Positions 43,201 through 51,394 of a DNA stretch of 64,000 nt are shown piece after piece. This DNA is from Cymbomonas tetramitiformis (lineage: Eukaryota > Chlorophyta > Pyramimonadophyceae > Pyramimonadales > Pyramimonadaceae). The first letter of the stretch is position 1. Every line of letters begins with the position of its first letter. The stretch covers positions 1-64,000 of the forward strand of contig LGRX02027935.1 in assembly GCA_001247695.2 (NCBI GenBank), written 5' to 3'. The position numbers were made by a program, and so were the translations under genes. Below the pieces are notes generated by a model that searched no databases, was not told the origin of the DNA, and saw only the letters and a list, made by a program, of their open reading frames with translations.

Positions 43201-45780
43201 GCAAGCGCCCCTGACACTTACTGCGACGCCATGCATGGTTATACTCTGGACGACGCCTCGCGTGATAGACCGGACGACTCAGTATCGATCCAATCCAATG
43301 GATGGTATACCCGAAGACGCCAGAGGTGATGTTGCATGCGGCGCCTCAAGCACTGCCAACTCGAGCATTCCGAACGACCCTGCTGAGAACAGAGCGAGCG
43401 GCGCCCCATGCGGCCCCTCGATCAAGCCCATGTGTGACGAGAGCTCTCGCCCCCATGAAATGGCTCAAGCACATACGCATGTGCCATATCAAATGGCGCC
43501 ACATGTAAAGCCTTCCCAATGCATCACGCAATCCTGCAGCCGCCGCCGCATGTGACGCCCCAAAGAACACCATCCGCAACACTGTACTCCACGCCGTGGG
43601 TGGCCAGTGGGCAACACGGCATGCAGAACTCCAGATGAGGCAGCGTGCAGCAGCCTACACAGCGGCACGCGCGACCATTGTAATCAGGCCGCGCGAGACC
43701 CCGCAGGAACCATCGCAGTAAGAGCGACCTACATGCGCGGCTCAAGGGGACACGGCAAGCCTTCCACTGCACAGTGCGAATGGAAGGTGGGCCGGGAGAG
43801 GATGAACTTGGCCACCAGACCTGCGAGAAGGCGGCCGTCACTGACCCAAACTGCACTGCGGATGTTGATCAAGGGCGGAGGCGCGCTCCTCGTCTTCACA
43901 GGCAAGCAAGAGTCCGCGGCAGGCGCCGTCTTCTTGCTCCCTGGCTTGTACTTGTCCCTCCAGATCGTTACTGCCGCCGCTTCGTGCTGGAGGTCCATGA
44001 GGGGTGCGGGCGCCTGCTGTGGAGAGAGCGGCTGGCCCCACTCGAGCGATGCAACTGGCTGCAGGTCAGGGGTGAGCAGTAACAGCCAAGGCAGAAGCCC
44101 TGCGCCGAGCACACTCTCGCTGTTCGCTGTGTCCACCGTCACCACCAGCAGTTCCCCCGCTGGGGCCCACTCCAGCTTGATTGTCAGCGGGAACGCCACT
44201 GGCGCCCCGCCGACACGTGCCACGCGGGTGGGGGTGCATGGCGAGAAGGGGGAGAAGGGTGCAGGCGCGCGATGGGGTGTTCCCCCGCTTGGGGTGAGGA
44301 CGAGGGTACGGGAGATCCACTCGCTGGTGGGGATGTCTGCAGAAGGCATGCACGGCCGCAGCGGCTGCTGGAGCGTGGAAACCTGAACACGGATGGTGCC
44401 ATTCTCCAGCGCCTCCCCCTTGCCGTGGGCTACCACGCACCCTCGCCCCATGCTTGCATCAGCCTCGAAGTGCACCTGCCGCCGCGAACCCCAGCTTTTA
44501 CCCCTTATTCCAGTCGCCCAAAACCTCACGGCATACCTGCACTGTGATGTCCCGAAGCCGCCACGCATCGAGGTGGGGCACACCGCCTTACGCACAGCGC
44601 CCAGCACCAGGATGAGAAGTGCTTGCCAGGCGCTTGGTGGCACCCCGGGGGGGGGACCCGCATTCCAGCCGCCCCCGCAAAGGAGGGAGGTGCAGCGAAG
44701 CACAGGCTAGGGGTCAGAGCAACAGAGCACACCACCTCCTTCGTGAGGCCCCTGCCTAACCGCAACCTGCGGATTCGGTAAGCAGGGAGCTCCATCAGGG
44801 GGTCTCCGTATGAAGCTGGGCCTTGTGTGCCCGACTGAAAGGCTGAGTACAAGCTGCATTCTTCGAAGCAGCGTCCTTCGGGAACCGAACGGGCGCGTGG
44901 TCATGTCGAGTGCATCCGGACAGCAGTGCCAATGCCATGAGGAGGTACCAGACGGCGGAGAGTCCGCGTATCCCTTAGGCGCAATACTGCGAGGGGAATT
45001 GAGCGGAACGCACCGCGAGGGGATCCTTCGGGCGGGGACGCGCGCTGGCCAGAGGACTGGAGGGTGGCGTTTCCACGGAGACCGTATCATCGCTTGCGCG
45101 GACGTTGTGAAAGGAGCCTGCCAGACCGGTCTGAGACTCCCGCACATCGTCGCCTAGCTCGGAGAGCTGGCGCCAGGTGCCGGACCAGACCGGTAGCTGC
45201 GTCAAGGAGGCGTCCCCGGTTTTCATGCTCATCGACCCACCGCCGGCCTCCCAGATCCACATTTGAGGAACAAGGGGTGGCGCGGGAACCCCGAGGCCCC
45301 GAGGAGGCAGGGGCGCGCGGCGCGTCATCGAGCCTTCCGGCTGCGCCAGAACCACCTGCCCATCGTCGGACACGTAAAGCCGCTCCCAGCCGCTGACGTT
45401 GGATACGGCCGGTGTGGACACGGTTACCGCCGGACGCAGGCTGGAGACCTTAGAAGGGTGCGTCGGGGTTATTATACGCAGGCCCGACTGCAGAACGTGC
45501 TCCGTCTGGCTGCAGTCACTCTCGTCACCGGACGTGGTCACGCCCCGTGTGGGATGCGCCTGGACGTCCCTCGGGATGGACACGCTCGTGGCCCGCCCCG
45601 GCCACACCAGCCAGCCACCGCAGGAATTCACACGATCCCACAGCACGAGGTGCAACGAGCTGGGGAGCCGCCCCACCGCGAAGCGGCCGTTGCTTGAGAC
45701 CCAGATATCGGAGGGCAGGGCGGCCTCAATCTGCGCGAAACGAGCCAAACTCTCAGCTTCAAGTGTAGGTCGAGCTTAAC
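27784..45780 (-). CDS. Large multi-exon gene, possible CPLANE1-like ciliary protein
   Basis: A series of GC-rich minus-strand exon blocks with consistent splice phases where testable: 44475-43821 into 43045 (GCA G|TC) and 30732 into 29349 (CAG|GAG). Architecture N to C: beta-propeller-like repeats (45780-42150), helical repeat region (about 41960-36950), a long disordered, acidic/alanine-rich middle (36600-32160), then coiled coil with two IQ motifs (32140-28520) and a coiled-coil tail ending at 27784. A propeller followed by a helical scaffold and IQ/coiled coil is the plan of large basal-body and transition-zone proteins. Phrases such as LALSDGHQ and VWVSDGRLLA recall the N-terminal propeller of CPLANE1/JBTS17, but this name is a guess. 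The first exon lies upstream of 45780. Many introns carry minisatellites. Confidence 0.6.
28522..29349 (-). CDS. Large gene, second IQ motif exon
   Basis: Begins after the acceptor CGCATCCGCAG with ERLSSKREEELSRLRFEEAA, continues the coiled coil, then a second IQ-type motif (AAVVLIQAHVRRRLAQKELR), followed by NPLEAERAAASAAAVSSLLR and FLHVVNITPEDLDLAAANRG. The final part is LEQLLESLAAAHSQSIKV-like. Strong continuity with the upstream exon in composition and phase. Confidence 0.65.
   Translation of the reverse strand, partial: ERLSSKREEELSRLRFEEAAMRQRVREEMKETEARMEVARTEAREAEAARERGRLEALRSAKEPAAVVLIQAHVRRRLAQKELRSRRLQRRVDTALGRTGALQPGEDGSATATQGTTLEDALMGGPCPPWRNPLEAERAAASAAAVSSLLRWEGEGLQEDPPRGQPWEMEALLPIPGEARGGAPRDFLHVVNITPEDLDLAAANRGCSVVGEAEVLDEPAFTSPSREAGATADSGSSGRVLELLPSPDVLGRSEQLLESLAAAHSQSIKVRTPCE
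29385..29512 (+). repeat. 43-bp intronic minisatellite, three copies
   Basis: CAGGCAACCGCCTCCCTCAC repeated every 43 bp in the intron just upstream (minus sense) of the 29349 acceptor. Confidence 0.92.
30170..30750 (+). repeat. ~79-bp intronic minisatellite containing the splice donor
   Basis: About eight copies, some internally deleted, of GACCTGATGCAGTTGCTCCT followed by CGCACCCCAAACGCTGTGCC and a GGGGAAGGGGG segment. Each unit contains the last ~20 bases of the exon ending at 30732 together with its GT donor. Confidence 0.92.
30732..32141 (-). CDS. Large gene, IQ motif and coiled-coil block
   Basis: Begins DDKLYRRADMMMAKLAARRK, then a folded-looking segment (PFLELLSWVEGRWEELVHLV, NRRQLAGLVRRLAPGVSEAG, VHVAELLWQLRTKMANPVAR), an IQ-type calmodulin-binding motif (AAMRIQGWYRAAREERLLLQ) and a long charged coiled coil to EREEQLHQ at 30732, where CAG|GTCTGC forms a donor. 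The exon joins 29349 in phase zero, giving LHQ-ERLSSKREEE. The open frame beyond 30732 runs into a minisatellite and is intronic. Confidence 0.68.
32158..33531 (-). CDS. Large gene, disordered middle part 2
   Basis: Frame of 457 codons, mostly low-complexity. A duplicated 27-bp piece gives IRGGLEAGPIRGGLEAGP near 32800. It ends in a short predicted coiled coil, EREDVAALLEEMQAMRKMLE, then stops at 32158, where the next block starts in another frame at 32141, so an unseen junction lies between. No enzyme motif. Confidence 0.5.
   Translation of the reverse strand: MWKGASRCERCTDSDEGGAQELEAAIGGSYGQASSSGSEWEASERDSEGAPRWPLRPSRAHHARKAAALEDANDFFPAELYRVASDTDTNTSRASSGTFASTSTLGMPPPGIHTGARHRPRGAHPPTTALVAVPELRLLQRPGTGDQTGAPAVGIRDEHHEEAVAAPALRQASEGKLEPPFTMEITERRPQAQGTKEDCDQAAAHKDRGPSTSAPRRRLRLDAAAEPSEAAIRGGLEAGPIRGGLEAGPALREEGESGTAASAGAAAEESKVRLLQRGGGGPTVEGVRLLDPSKARAAAIDGDPRPPPGPRVPPDRCDSEAAAAAISKEEGLPQNGHAGGYRLRLPEEKALSAAGAEAPPAVRLLRANPPGDPVNSPQLLAPGTAAAMKAGAVASEPKDAATGPLPVSPPAARLPLPEMEREDVAALLEEMQAMRKMLEAQQGPGRGGQEEQDVPGG
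33780..35270 (-). CDS. Large gene, disordered middle part 1
   Basis: Long minus-strand frame rich in Ala, Pro, Ser and Glu with a 13-alanine run and a histidine run. Short phrases such as IDAQDLRIEISHADL and SRYLPSSFESTDEEE read like linear motifs in a disordered linker. The end QWTRAQRNVQVTHVVLRAFR is followed by a good donor (TGC|GTGTGT) near 33720; the frame beyond it is probably intron. Confidence 0.5.
35264..35360 (+). repeat. ~65-bp direct repeat, two copies
   Basis: CTCAGAGAGATGCACATGTG followed by CGGCGACAGCTGCTCAC occurs at about 35253 and 35320, at the 5' edge (minus sense) of the 33780-35270 exon block. Confidence 0.85.
35677..36192 (-). CDS. Large gene, acidic low-complexity block
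   Basis: Frame encoding LTALHAVLGALDATGPSPKS and an acidic EEGEEEISDVWRDPVTGRVP. No domain is recognised. The strand, composition and location suit the disordered middle of the large gene. Confidence 0.4.
   Translation of the reverse strand: MHSLTCVSRPVHSHMEVWRGVQASSGGGMPLSGSLLTALHAVLGALDATGPSPKSPQPDPATPPPLASIEEGEEEISDVWRDPVTGRVPTTLLRPVGHEESPTMAGGRGSPHTPLTVEVPSLESDMSVPTAGVAQVRSPFHTHPFPRVTPSFPHFWSSFHEEVEELLPERT
36440..36626 (-). CDS. Large gene, small exon after the scaffold
   Basis: Encodes MPSMQALEQQSLPKGVDVG and PDRLAFNAYCTALLQQVAGS followed by a GT-rich boundary. The downstream part of the open frame (to 36084) is low-complexity and probably not coding. Two overlapping frames exist; the one given has fewer biased residues. 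Confidence 0.45.
36952..37272 (-). CDS. Large gene, helical exon
   Basis: Encodes QQWACQLLLADDTRPPLEMQ, TYVMGVYAALRHPSVSRVEL and LHITSSAHSMLAHLRCLASA, a compact helical unit with no low complexity until its end. It lies between the long helical region and the disordered middle and fits the same scaffold. Confidence 0.55.
   Translation of the reverse strand: MQQWACQLLLADDTRPPLEMQTYVMGVYAALRHPSVSRVELLASILPLHITSSAHSMLAHLRCLASANEDGPEGLYTSLSPQPTGGPCWQGGLLGLFPTGEHTMVV
37474..39657 (-). CDS. Large gene, long helical-repeat region
   Basis: The longest open stretch of the gene. About 39650-38440 encodes helical repeats (LLRGDQHFLEGRLSESRRAY, LLALQVHAYDLPEALRVLQA, VVREMIRWMIPMMIKVLTQ, CVVRLYDALGEWQRAVRVAA), consistent with a TPR-like scaffold. 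From about 38400 to 38255 the frame passes through a 33-bp minisatellite, and at 37755-37560 through 15-bp and 26-bp minisatellites. These parts may be introns that happen to stay open, or low-complexity coding insertions. A unique stretch between them (ALRIGDICWDGDVVIAGSVE, GVRHLARVGWILHAREQLVA) looks genuinely coding and helical. Confidence 0.6.
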   Translation of the reverse strand: MRWRRGWDVQAKACAAGEARGGGLQHLQALTAYWDGPACLVKPHLLRGDQHFLEGRLSESRRAYLAAGPAGLPSLLALQVHAYDLPEALRVLQATWQLARGSRQGRTEEGGLEGRAGASLPEMEARMLAQVPASVVREMIRWMIPMMIKVLTQGAPAGAGLAAASAKAKVTFPSPPMWTVSMNGRRLAGVRVAGAEAEEEDVMALCKFAAGAGDGAKGATVLGLGKGWTELNASRLQEAMRRVGRGWGLPEVCGLMMRGQAAGVDCHTGAIGAQCVVRLYDALGEWQRAVRVAAGCVVALRSAGEKRRAQDMNRSCEEVLNNALQTALTPPMAFPVVLSTVTTALKLYRAHNDLHTKLMQEALMRLQDVSDTLCKQLPLFPLAGAETGPERVPSQGGEEEQSTEAALREQLGQCLQACPPDGALMHAPCSSDGAQTRTLCSSYDVPMRAPCSSDDVPMRAPCSSDDMPAAECCSGTSMASHLARAQPWKKAVARPPWTEDAPGNGCPPALQATERQGDSQLPECGFLGGERGGCDQTQLQIMRPAIEAALRIGDICWDGDVVIAGSVEGMDPAVAAAAMAASRGVRHLARVGWILHAREQLVAAWGEYRHAATLGASQGGTQVSRTSMHIPPSTPGRGASEDEAPARTKRQRGRGASEVEAPASHKSALAYFDSPAWGPCVQSPTWAPCVQSPAWGPCVQSLVLRILQNRSCELHGGYDLASQSTIE
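37555..37760 (+). repeat. Two adjacent minisatellites (~27 bp and 15 bp)
   Basis: GGGCTCTGAACACAGGGGCC-type units three to four times, then CTCGCTGGCGCCTCG-type units about six times. Confidence 0.88.
38255..38405 (+). repeat. 33-bp minisatellite, about five copies
   Basis: Units near TCGTCGGATGAACATGGGGC plus GCGCATGGGAACG. On the minus strand they encode CSSDDVPMRAP-type repeats. Confidence 0.88.
39735..39975 (+). repeat. GGTAGAGAGGGTGGAG minisatellite
   Basis: About 240 bp of GGTAGAG and GGTGGAG heptamers in irregular order, pure purine except for T. It lies in an intron of the large gene. Confidence 0.9.
39975..40379 (-). CDS. Large gene, helical repeat exon
   Basis: Frame with RHTALTRLKLRAALRSASAA, LTEGGDVHAALHLTRAAAAH and AAALWRGLAAKVHC, paired helices like TPR or similar repeats. 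The tail after LLQVPSQTP is proline-rich and probably intron. Minisatellites flank it on both sides (40431-40860 upstream, 39735-39975 downstream). Confidence 0.5.
   Translation of the reverse strand: MRSDFPMACCGGGGCAWRRHTALTRLKLRAALRSASAALTEGGDVHAALHLTRAAAAHGGPGAAALWRGLAAKVHCTMKPRGAEDEAALQRQHDARRVLKAALLQVPSQTPSSSPPPPMHSPNPRDPGVGDPKG
40431..40865 (+). repeat. 47-bp intronic minisatellite, about nine copies
   Basis: GCGTACACACGGCACGGCAG plus AGCCCCCCTCAATCTCAGTC units, mostly identical, with two truncated copies near 40620 and 40730. Confidence 0.93.
41621..41961 (-). CDS. Large gene, helical block
   Basis: Frame with FWSAQVVIWQVELMEKSAAG and TQLVEAAAAVSAMEG, amphipathic helices ending at ASKMKLPARPP. 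A further frame at 41162-41428 (HSQKLSWVFPP, LIKQAAELGARRR) and one at 41028-41354 (MGLRLTQEVAGMLGRLATNM) may hold the next small exons. Exact junctions were not resolved. Confidence 0.4.
42150..42301 (-). CDS. Large gene, propeller block 4
   Basis: Short exon between an acceptor (TTTTACTGCGCATGTTGCAG) and a donor (CAG|GTGCAC). It encodes VTQRVLYAEWAQRQLPQDLS and SLALSDGHQ; the last phrase resembles a strand of the same propeller. Confidence 0.55.
42334..42812 (+). repeat. 28-bp intronic minisatellite, about 17 copies
   Basis: GTCAGATGCATGGCGCGGCG plus TGCCTGCG units with frequent substitutions. It fills nearly the whole intron between the exons ending at about 42818 and starting at 42301. 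Confidence 0.93.
42813..43045 (-). CDS. Large gene, propeller block 3
   Basis: Begins after GGGGTGCAG with MDSLGAISLVDRSGTILAVS, a typical propeller strand pair. The 3' end is one of three GT sites (after ILA, after KLPG, or GCC|GTCAGT at about 42818). The last has the best donor sequence and is taken here. A 28-bp minisatellite starts immediately after it in the intron. Confidence 0.55.
43821..44475 (-). CDS. Large gene, propeller block 2
   Basis: Exon bounded by an acceptor (GGCGGCAG before VHFEAD) and a donor (CGCAG|GTCTGG). It encodes LTIKLEWAPAGELLVVTVDT, LLPWLLLLTPDLQPVASLEW and INIRSAVWVSDGRLLA, a beta-strand-rich sequence. Its phase (one base left over) fits the next exon at 43045 exactly, giving VMDSLGAISLVDRSGTILA across the junction. 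Confidence 0.65.
44975..45780 (-). CDS. Large gene, propeller block 1
   Basis: Minus-strand frame with LPSDIWVSSNGRFAVGRLP, LHLVLWDRVN, WERLYVSDDGQVVLAQPEG and MWIWEAGGG, which alternate like blades of a WD-type beta-propeller. There is no ATG at the frame start: a stop lies just upstream of an AG acceptor-like site, so this is an internal exon and the true start is upstream of 45780. The last third (SVETPPSSPLASARPRP) is low-complexity and may be intron. Confidence 0.6.
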
Positions 45781-45916
45781 TGAGCAGTCGCGGTGCGACG
45801 GTTAGACTACACCACTGGACTATATCCCTGAAGGCTTGAACTGGGGGCTCGGCGTCTCCAAGTATGCGACCGCCCTTTTCGCATGCATAATTTATTCCAA
45901 GGCCTACCACGGAGGT

Positions 45917-46075
45917 GAACACGCAGGAGACGAACATATCGCGAGATGCGGCTGGCCTACCGAGTTGATCAACACGCAGGAGATTAATATATCTCGAAAT
46001 GCGGCTGGCCTACATAGAAGGTGAATACGCAGGAGACGAATATATCGCGAGGTGCGGCTGGCCGTACGAACCAGC
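45917..46075 (+). repeat. ~51-bp repeat, three copies
   Basis: Units contain ACGCAGGAGACGAA, ATATCGCGAG and TGCGGCTGGCC; they lie just upstream of the last recognised exon of the large gene. Confidence 0.85.
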
Positions 46076-46079
46076 AGCA

Positions 46080-48238
46080 GCGACACCGTAAAGGGAAGCA
46101 AAGATCAGCGACGGACCTGTCGCGGGAGCGGAGGAAATATCTTGTTTTGAACCTTAACCACCTGATTCTTTGAGTCGAGAGAGCTGCGAGACGAGAGAAA
46201 AGGAAAGCAAGTCAAGCCAATATGCAGATGCAAGGAAGAGGGTTTCGTCGCGTGGCGGGCAGGGGTGTTAACAATCTGTGTGCTTCGTGCACTATTGTAC
46301 AACAGTTTCTTACAGTGTGCAGAAAGTGCGGGATGATTTTGAGGCTTGTTGAAGTTCCCTGCACAGTCTAGTGACAGTGCACACGGCGCGATAGCGATGT
46401 GAAAGCAAACAGGTCGTAATAGAACAAGCGCCAGTTGCACCTCCACGACTCAACGCTTGAGTTGCCAAATATCAGAAATTTGCAACGCGATACTACAACA
46501 GCATATGTTTTCACATTTATTTTGCCGATAAGGCTTGCTGTTACACAAGCGCACACTTTGGCGAGGGGGGCACGACCCCATGGGATATTTGCAGGTGGTC
46601 AAACGCTTTGGCCTTGTTGAAACAGGAAATAAAGCAACGACTTCCCTTAGTGAGTGACGTCGGCCACGCGCAAAAAGATTAAGTGGAATGCAAGCCATTT
46701 TTGCGCAGTCGGAGTGGGAGTACAGCTAATCATATGCGAATGGGAGAACGAGAGAGCGAACTGTTGAGAGTCACCTTTTGCTTTTAGAGGCACAAGGGAG
46801 CAGTGCCGCAACGGTATCATTCTCCTTTAGCAAAACAAACTCACTAGACTGAATATTATCCAAACTTTTTGGCGAGGCAGATTCTTTGGGTTTCCTAGAA
46901 TATGGAAAACCACAAGAGTACAGTCGTTCTGGAGGACTACTAGGTTGCTTGCACCATATGATTTTGTTCCACACTTGGAAATTTTGCTTAGAGCTGCATA
47001 CAATGCTGTGTACTTGGCGAAGTGAAACTTCACACTTTTCCGATGCAGAAGTCGACATCGTTAGCTTTTACAAGTGTTCCCAAGCAGTGAGTGTTGTTGA
47101 CCGCTGAGACTCATGGTCGAGGTGAAGCATGGGGCGGTTGCCTTGACAAACGGCACCGTGATCCTCCATGGAGTTTTCTGGCCTAATATCTGAGATTCTG
47201 GGATGAGTGTAAAAGCACTTCACTCATTTGATCGCCTTTAAGTTTACGGATGCACATCTCTCATCGCTCCTTCATCCTTTCGACCTTTCCTGTCAAGATG
47301 CAAGATCCCGTTCGTGTTTCGTTATTAACCTTTAACGTCTACTGTGTCACAGTGTCCACTCGACTGTGTCACGTCGACGTGCGTGACGAGGCGAGCGACG
47401 AGGCGAGGCGAGGCGAGGCGAGGCGAGGCGAGGCCATGCTCGATGCTGATCTCAGATCTCATCTGCCCGTGCCCGTGCCCGTGCCCGTCGCGTGCCCATC
47501 CCCATCCATGGCCATTCTGATTCTCGATTCTGATTCTCGATTCTCTTCTCGTTCTGCGTTACTCTCGCAAGTCAGAGACGCGGCGATTTTCTCTTTTTTT
47601 TCTTCTTCTGTGGTATTTACAGCTGCTTTCCATTGCTTTCTGTCGAGAATCGCGCGATCGGCCGCGCAGCGGCCGAAGCTCGTAACCTCTGGCTTGCGAG
47701 AGTAGTTCTGGGTTCACCAGCACGCATCACGATCGGTCAAATGGACCATCACGATCAGCATGATTCCTATTCGCGAATTGTTCGCGAGCTGGCATGCTCG
47801 CGAGAGCTCGCGAGTGGTTCGTGAACGCGCCAAATTTAACCGACATGCGGCGTGTCATAATCATGTCATACAGAAACAGAACAGATGTCATAAAGATGTA
47901 TCACCTCCCTTTTTCGTTTTTGAAATCCAAAAGAGCAACTTTGAGTTCCTCAAGAATCTACAGGTAGATGGTTAAAACATCTGCCAATGTGACACAGTCG
48001 ACCATTTCCATTTTCTGCTCCGACATTCCTTTATTCGATTAAGTAGATGCGGTTATCTTGATTTCACTTGGTGAGATTTTCAAGGTTCTTAGAGGCAATC
48101 ACAATTCAGTCCGGTTGTGCTTAAACGTGCCGCCGTTGCGTTTTCTTTGAACGTTCAATTTCGAAAATTCGAGCAAATACCAGACTGCCTACAATACGGC
48201 TTTAACAGAGTTAAGCTACGATACCCGCTTCGCTAGCT
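46080..48238. other. Spacer between the two host genes
   Basis: Contains a GGCGA pentamer run at 47398-47434 and a GCCCGT run near 47466, but no supported gene. It should hold the divergent promoters of the large minus-strand gene and CDT1. No clear core element could be assigned. Confidence 0.4.
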
Positions 48239-51200
48239 ATGAGGACGCGAGGAAGAATGCTTCGCTCCGCTGCTGTAAAGACGCGGGACGACCCCGACGT
48301 TCAGAGCTCGGCTGTTACACCGACTGTGACTGCACCTCGCAAAACTCCTTCGAAAACGAGTAAAAAGCGGCAAACAGGTTTGCTCCCCGCCTATTTTGTG
48401 TATTGAGGGGTGAATGTCCTTTCTTTACGAGACACGCGTTGCGCCTGAAGGTGAAGAATGCCGAGAGTGGTCGAACGAAGGTGCCTCTTCCGCGTTCCGC
48501 CAAGGTCCTGCACGTATTGCGGAACTCTGCACTGAATTCCATCCGGTCCGACGTAGGTTGAGGGAACAGGCCTCCCCCACTTTTCACCTGCTTGCCTCTG
48601 CAAGGGAATTTCTCGATTGAAACCCGGCTTGCGATCAGCGCTACTACGTTCAGCTGACACGCCCTGTCCAGTGGGACGACGGTCTTTCGAGCTGAGCACG
48701 CTCTGAAGGCACTGAAATTCTTAAGCTTGTTTTCGACGCAGTATCTATCGAAGTTTCCGACGTGCCCAATCCACCGATGCCAAATACGAAAAAACCGAGG
48801 AACGCGAGCCGAACATCAGAGGGTGTTTCAAAGGCCGGCGCAGAGGCCAGTGCAAAGGCGACGACTGAAAACGTTGTGCTGCCCCTGAGGTGTGCACCCA
48901 TGACTTGAACTAATGATAATGAGCTGGCGTGTCCTAATCTGTTGGCATGGAACACAGTTGTTTGCCACATCACTGCCGTCTCTCCCACGCGCTCCATCCG
49001 TGGTGCTTCTCGCAGTCCGACGAAATTTCCAGGAAACTTCTTTACTTGCTTCTTTGCCTGGCCTGTGCAGTTGGGAAATCCTGGAGAAGCTATTTCACGG
49101 ACTGTGCACTGTTTACCCGCTGCTGAGGAAACGCTCCTCGGTGCTCCTCGTGGACGTCGTGTGCAAGCTGGTATCTTCAACTACAGGGCACACGTGCACG
49201 CCAACTCATCTGCTACAAATACAGCATGTGTGCCCGGAGGCAGTCTCGGTGGTGCATCAGGAGCTGAACAGCACTGGTAGCAAGCAGACCTCCATCTACG
49301 CTGTCGAGGTTGCTCTTTGCACGGGGGGTCACACATATCGGCACGGCTCCAAACCCAACGCCGAAGCAGGCATGGACCTGCAGTCTGCCAAGTGAGAAAG
49401 CGCGCCTCCTCCAGTGTGCACTCCCTCCTGCATTCTTTCGATCGACGTTTGACCTTTCGCTCATTGTTTAGCCTCGCCGCGTTTTCGCGTTCACATTGTA
49501 AGACTGAGTGGCGGAACTTTTCCCTGCAAGCGCTGCCATAATCACTTTTCAGGCGGTGTGCGACCTGTTTCCATCCGTGCCGAGTTTTAGCCAGCTATGA
49601 GCGCCTTAGATCGTTCGCTTTGCATGACCCCCACGGGTGCCCTTGCGGTGGAAGAAGTTCTCACTGTTGCCACGTGTCGCGGTTGCACTTGCCTTGCAGG
49701 TCACTCTTCCGTTCCAAGCTCAGGTCGATATTTTTGGAGACGAAACAAACAGGGAAGCCTCACGGTGGAATCGGCACCGGGGTGGAAGTGGAATTCCCTG
49801 ATCTGGAGCTGCCACGTGGCGCTTCTTCCCAGCCAAAGCGTGACACGCCCACATCCGTGGATGAAGTGCTGATATCGCCTACGGTGTCCTGTGGGTCGCT
49901 GTCGGATATGCGCCCCGAGGCAACCGCCGAGAAGGTCCTGGAGAAGGCGAAGGACTGCTGGGGCGGCGGGGAGCTGCCGGCGGGGATTTCAATCGAGGCG
50001 TTGCGGCGGGTGCAGGCGCAGGAGGAGAGACTTAAGCTGCGTAACTGCCCAAACGCCGTTGCGGCGAGGATGCGCTCCAAGGGGATGGGCAACGTACTGA
50101 AGGTGTTCGACTTTATCTGCTACTCGATGCTCGGCCGGGGGAAGCGCGGTGCACAGCCACTTGCAGACCTCCTACAGTCCCTCGTCAAGTCGATGCAGTA
50201 CTCACACCCAACCAGCGAGTGCGTACTCTTTAGCCTGCGGTGTTGTTGATGTGCCGAGCGCATATGTAGTGAATGAGTCCTTTTCCAACAACATGGCAAC
50301 TGCCATAGCGTTAGCTTGCACGGTTTATTGGAGTTGCATTGTGTACCATAAGCTCCACTGCCATACTATGTCTTTGAGGTGCTTGGAGCTGGCCCTGCGG
50401 AATGTAGTAATACTTTTTTACCTTCAACGTGCGACGGCTCATATATATATCCAACCCGGGTTGAATATATATATATATGCTTCCTTATATATGTTAGGTA
50501 AGTGTATACATACATATACGCACACCACTCCGGAGAATCCGGATAAGTGTACCGCGGTGTGTGCTGAATCCTTTTGTCCCCGGTGAGGGTACATAGTGCA
50601 GCTGATCCTCTAAGGTTATGTGATGCAAAGGGAGTCGGTCCAAGGATAAGCTGCACACACGCATATAAGGATAAGCATACACGCATACATACAGTAAGGC
50701 TTAGGGGGTCCAATTCTTCACTAGTGAGCTCCAGAGAATCCGAATAAGTGTCCCGAAGTTTGTGCTGAATTCTTTGATCCCCGGTGAGGGTACATAGTGC
50801 AGCCGATCCTTTCTGGTTATGTGGTGCCAAAGGAATCGGTCCAAGGATAAGCCACACATACACATATATATATATATGTGTAGGTGTTTGAGATCCGAGT
50901 ATGTGGACGCGTTGGTAAAGCATTACCGATGAGATGGGCCATAAGGTGACCCTGCAGTCAGTATGTTTACCTAAGCTTCCCGAATTCTCGGCTGCTGCAG
51001 GTTAGAGATGAGACAAGCTCTTGATGTGCTGGTGGGAGTGGCCTCTGACTGGTGTGATATTGAAGAGTCTTTGTACTCGAAACAGGAGTTCTTCAGGTCA
51101 GTCACACCAACTTTACAGACACCCTTCTAGAGCAACTGCTTTCGAAAAGGGGATATTCGTATGTGTACTAGTTGGGCTCCATTCACAAATTGTTGCAGAT

Positions 51201-51394
51201 GCTCCTTGTGTTTTTTTTGTAGTTATGCACACTGAATGGGTGCTATGAGAATGTTACTTAGTAGTGTATTCCCTGGGCTCCGCAGGATACACAACCCTAA
51301 CGCAGATGTGAATGTAGTTCGGAAACGAATATCGCAGATGGCGAACACAGTGGTCAAGAGTAGCAAGCAAACGTGCAACTCTGTTACACTGTAA
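48239..51394 (+). CDS. CDT1: DNA replication licensing factor CDT1, six exons
   Basis: Six exons with matching phases give 492 residues: 48239-48377, 48742-48889, 49071-49391, 49553-50218, 51001-51096 and 51286-51394 (TAA). ATG 48239 starts a basic, disordered N-terminus (KTPSKTSKKRQT). Exon 2/3 joins to give VVLPLSWEILEKLFHGLCTV, the start of the CDT1 winged-helix domain that binds geminin in other lineages, followed by TPTHLLQIQHVCPEA. Exon 4 carries ALRRVQAQEERLKLRNCPNA and VLKVFDFICYSMLG. Exons 5-6 give the C-terminal MCM-binding domain, ending DWCDIEESLYSKQEFFRIHN and VVRKRISQMANTV. CDT1 loads the MCM helicase with CDC6 at origins. No canonical PIP box is seen. The first half of exon 4 is cysteine-rich and may contain an unrecognised intron. 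The gene appears intact. Confidence 0.82.
50441..50482. repeat. Near-perfect palindrome centred on CCCGGG
   Basis: ATATATATCCAACCCGGGTT continues as GAATATATATATAT. It lies directly upstream of the dispersed repeats in CDT1 intron 5. Confidence 0.8.
50521..50680. repeat. Dispersed ~150-bp repeat, copy 3 (CDT1 intron 5)
   Basis: Begins CACCACTCCGGAGAATCCGG and has the GTGTGCTGAATCC, GGGTACATAGTGCAG and GTCCAAGGATAAG blocks, then CA/TA-rich sequence. It lies in the intron between 50218 and 51001. Confidence 0.85.
50713..50880. repeat. Dispersed ~150-bp repeat, copy 4 (CDT1 intron 5)
   Basis: Same family, head to tail with copy 3. It ends GGATAAGCCACACATACACA followed by a TA run. Confidence 0.87.

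Noticed and set aside
49760..50092. 110-codon minus-strand ORF
   Set aside because: Antisense of CDT1 exon 4.
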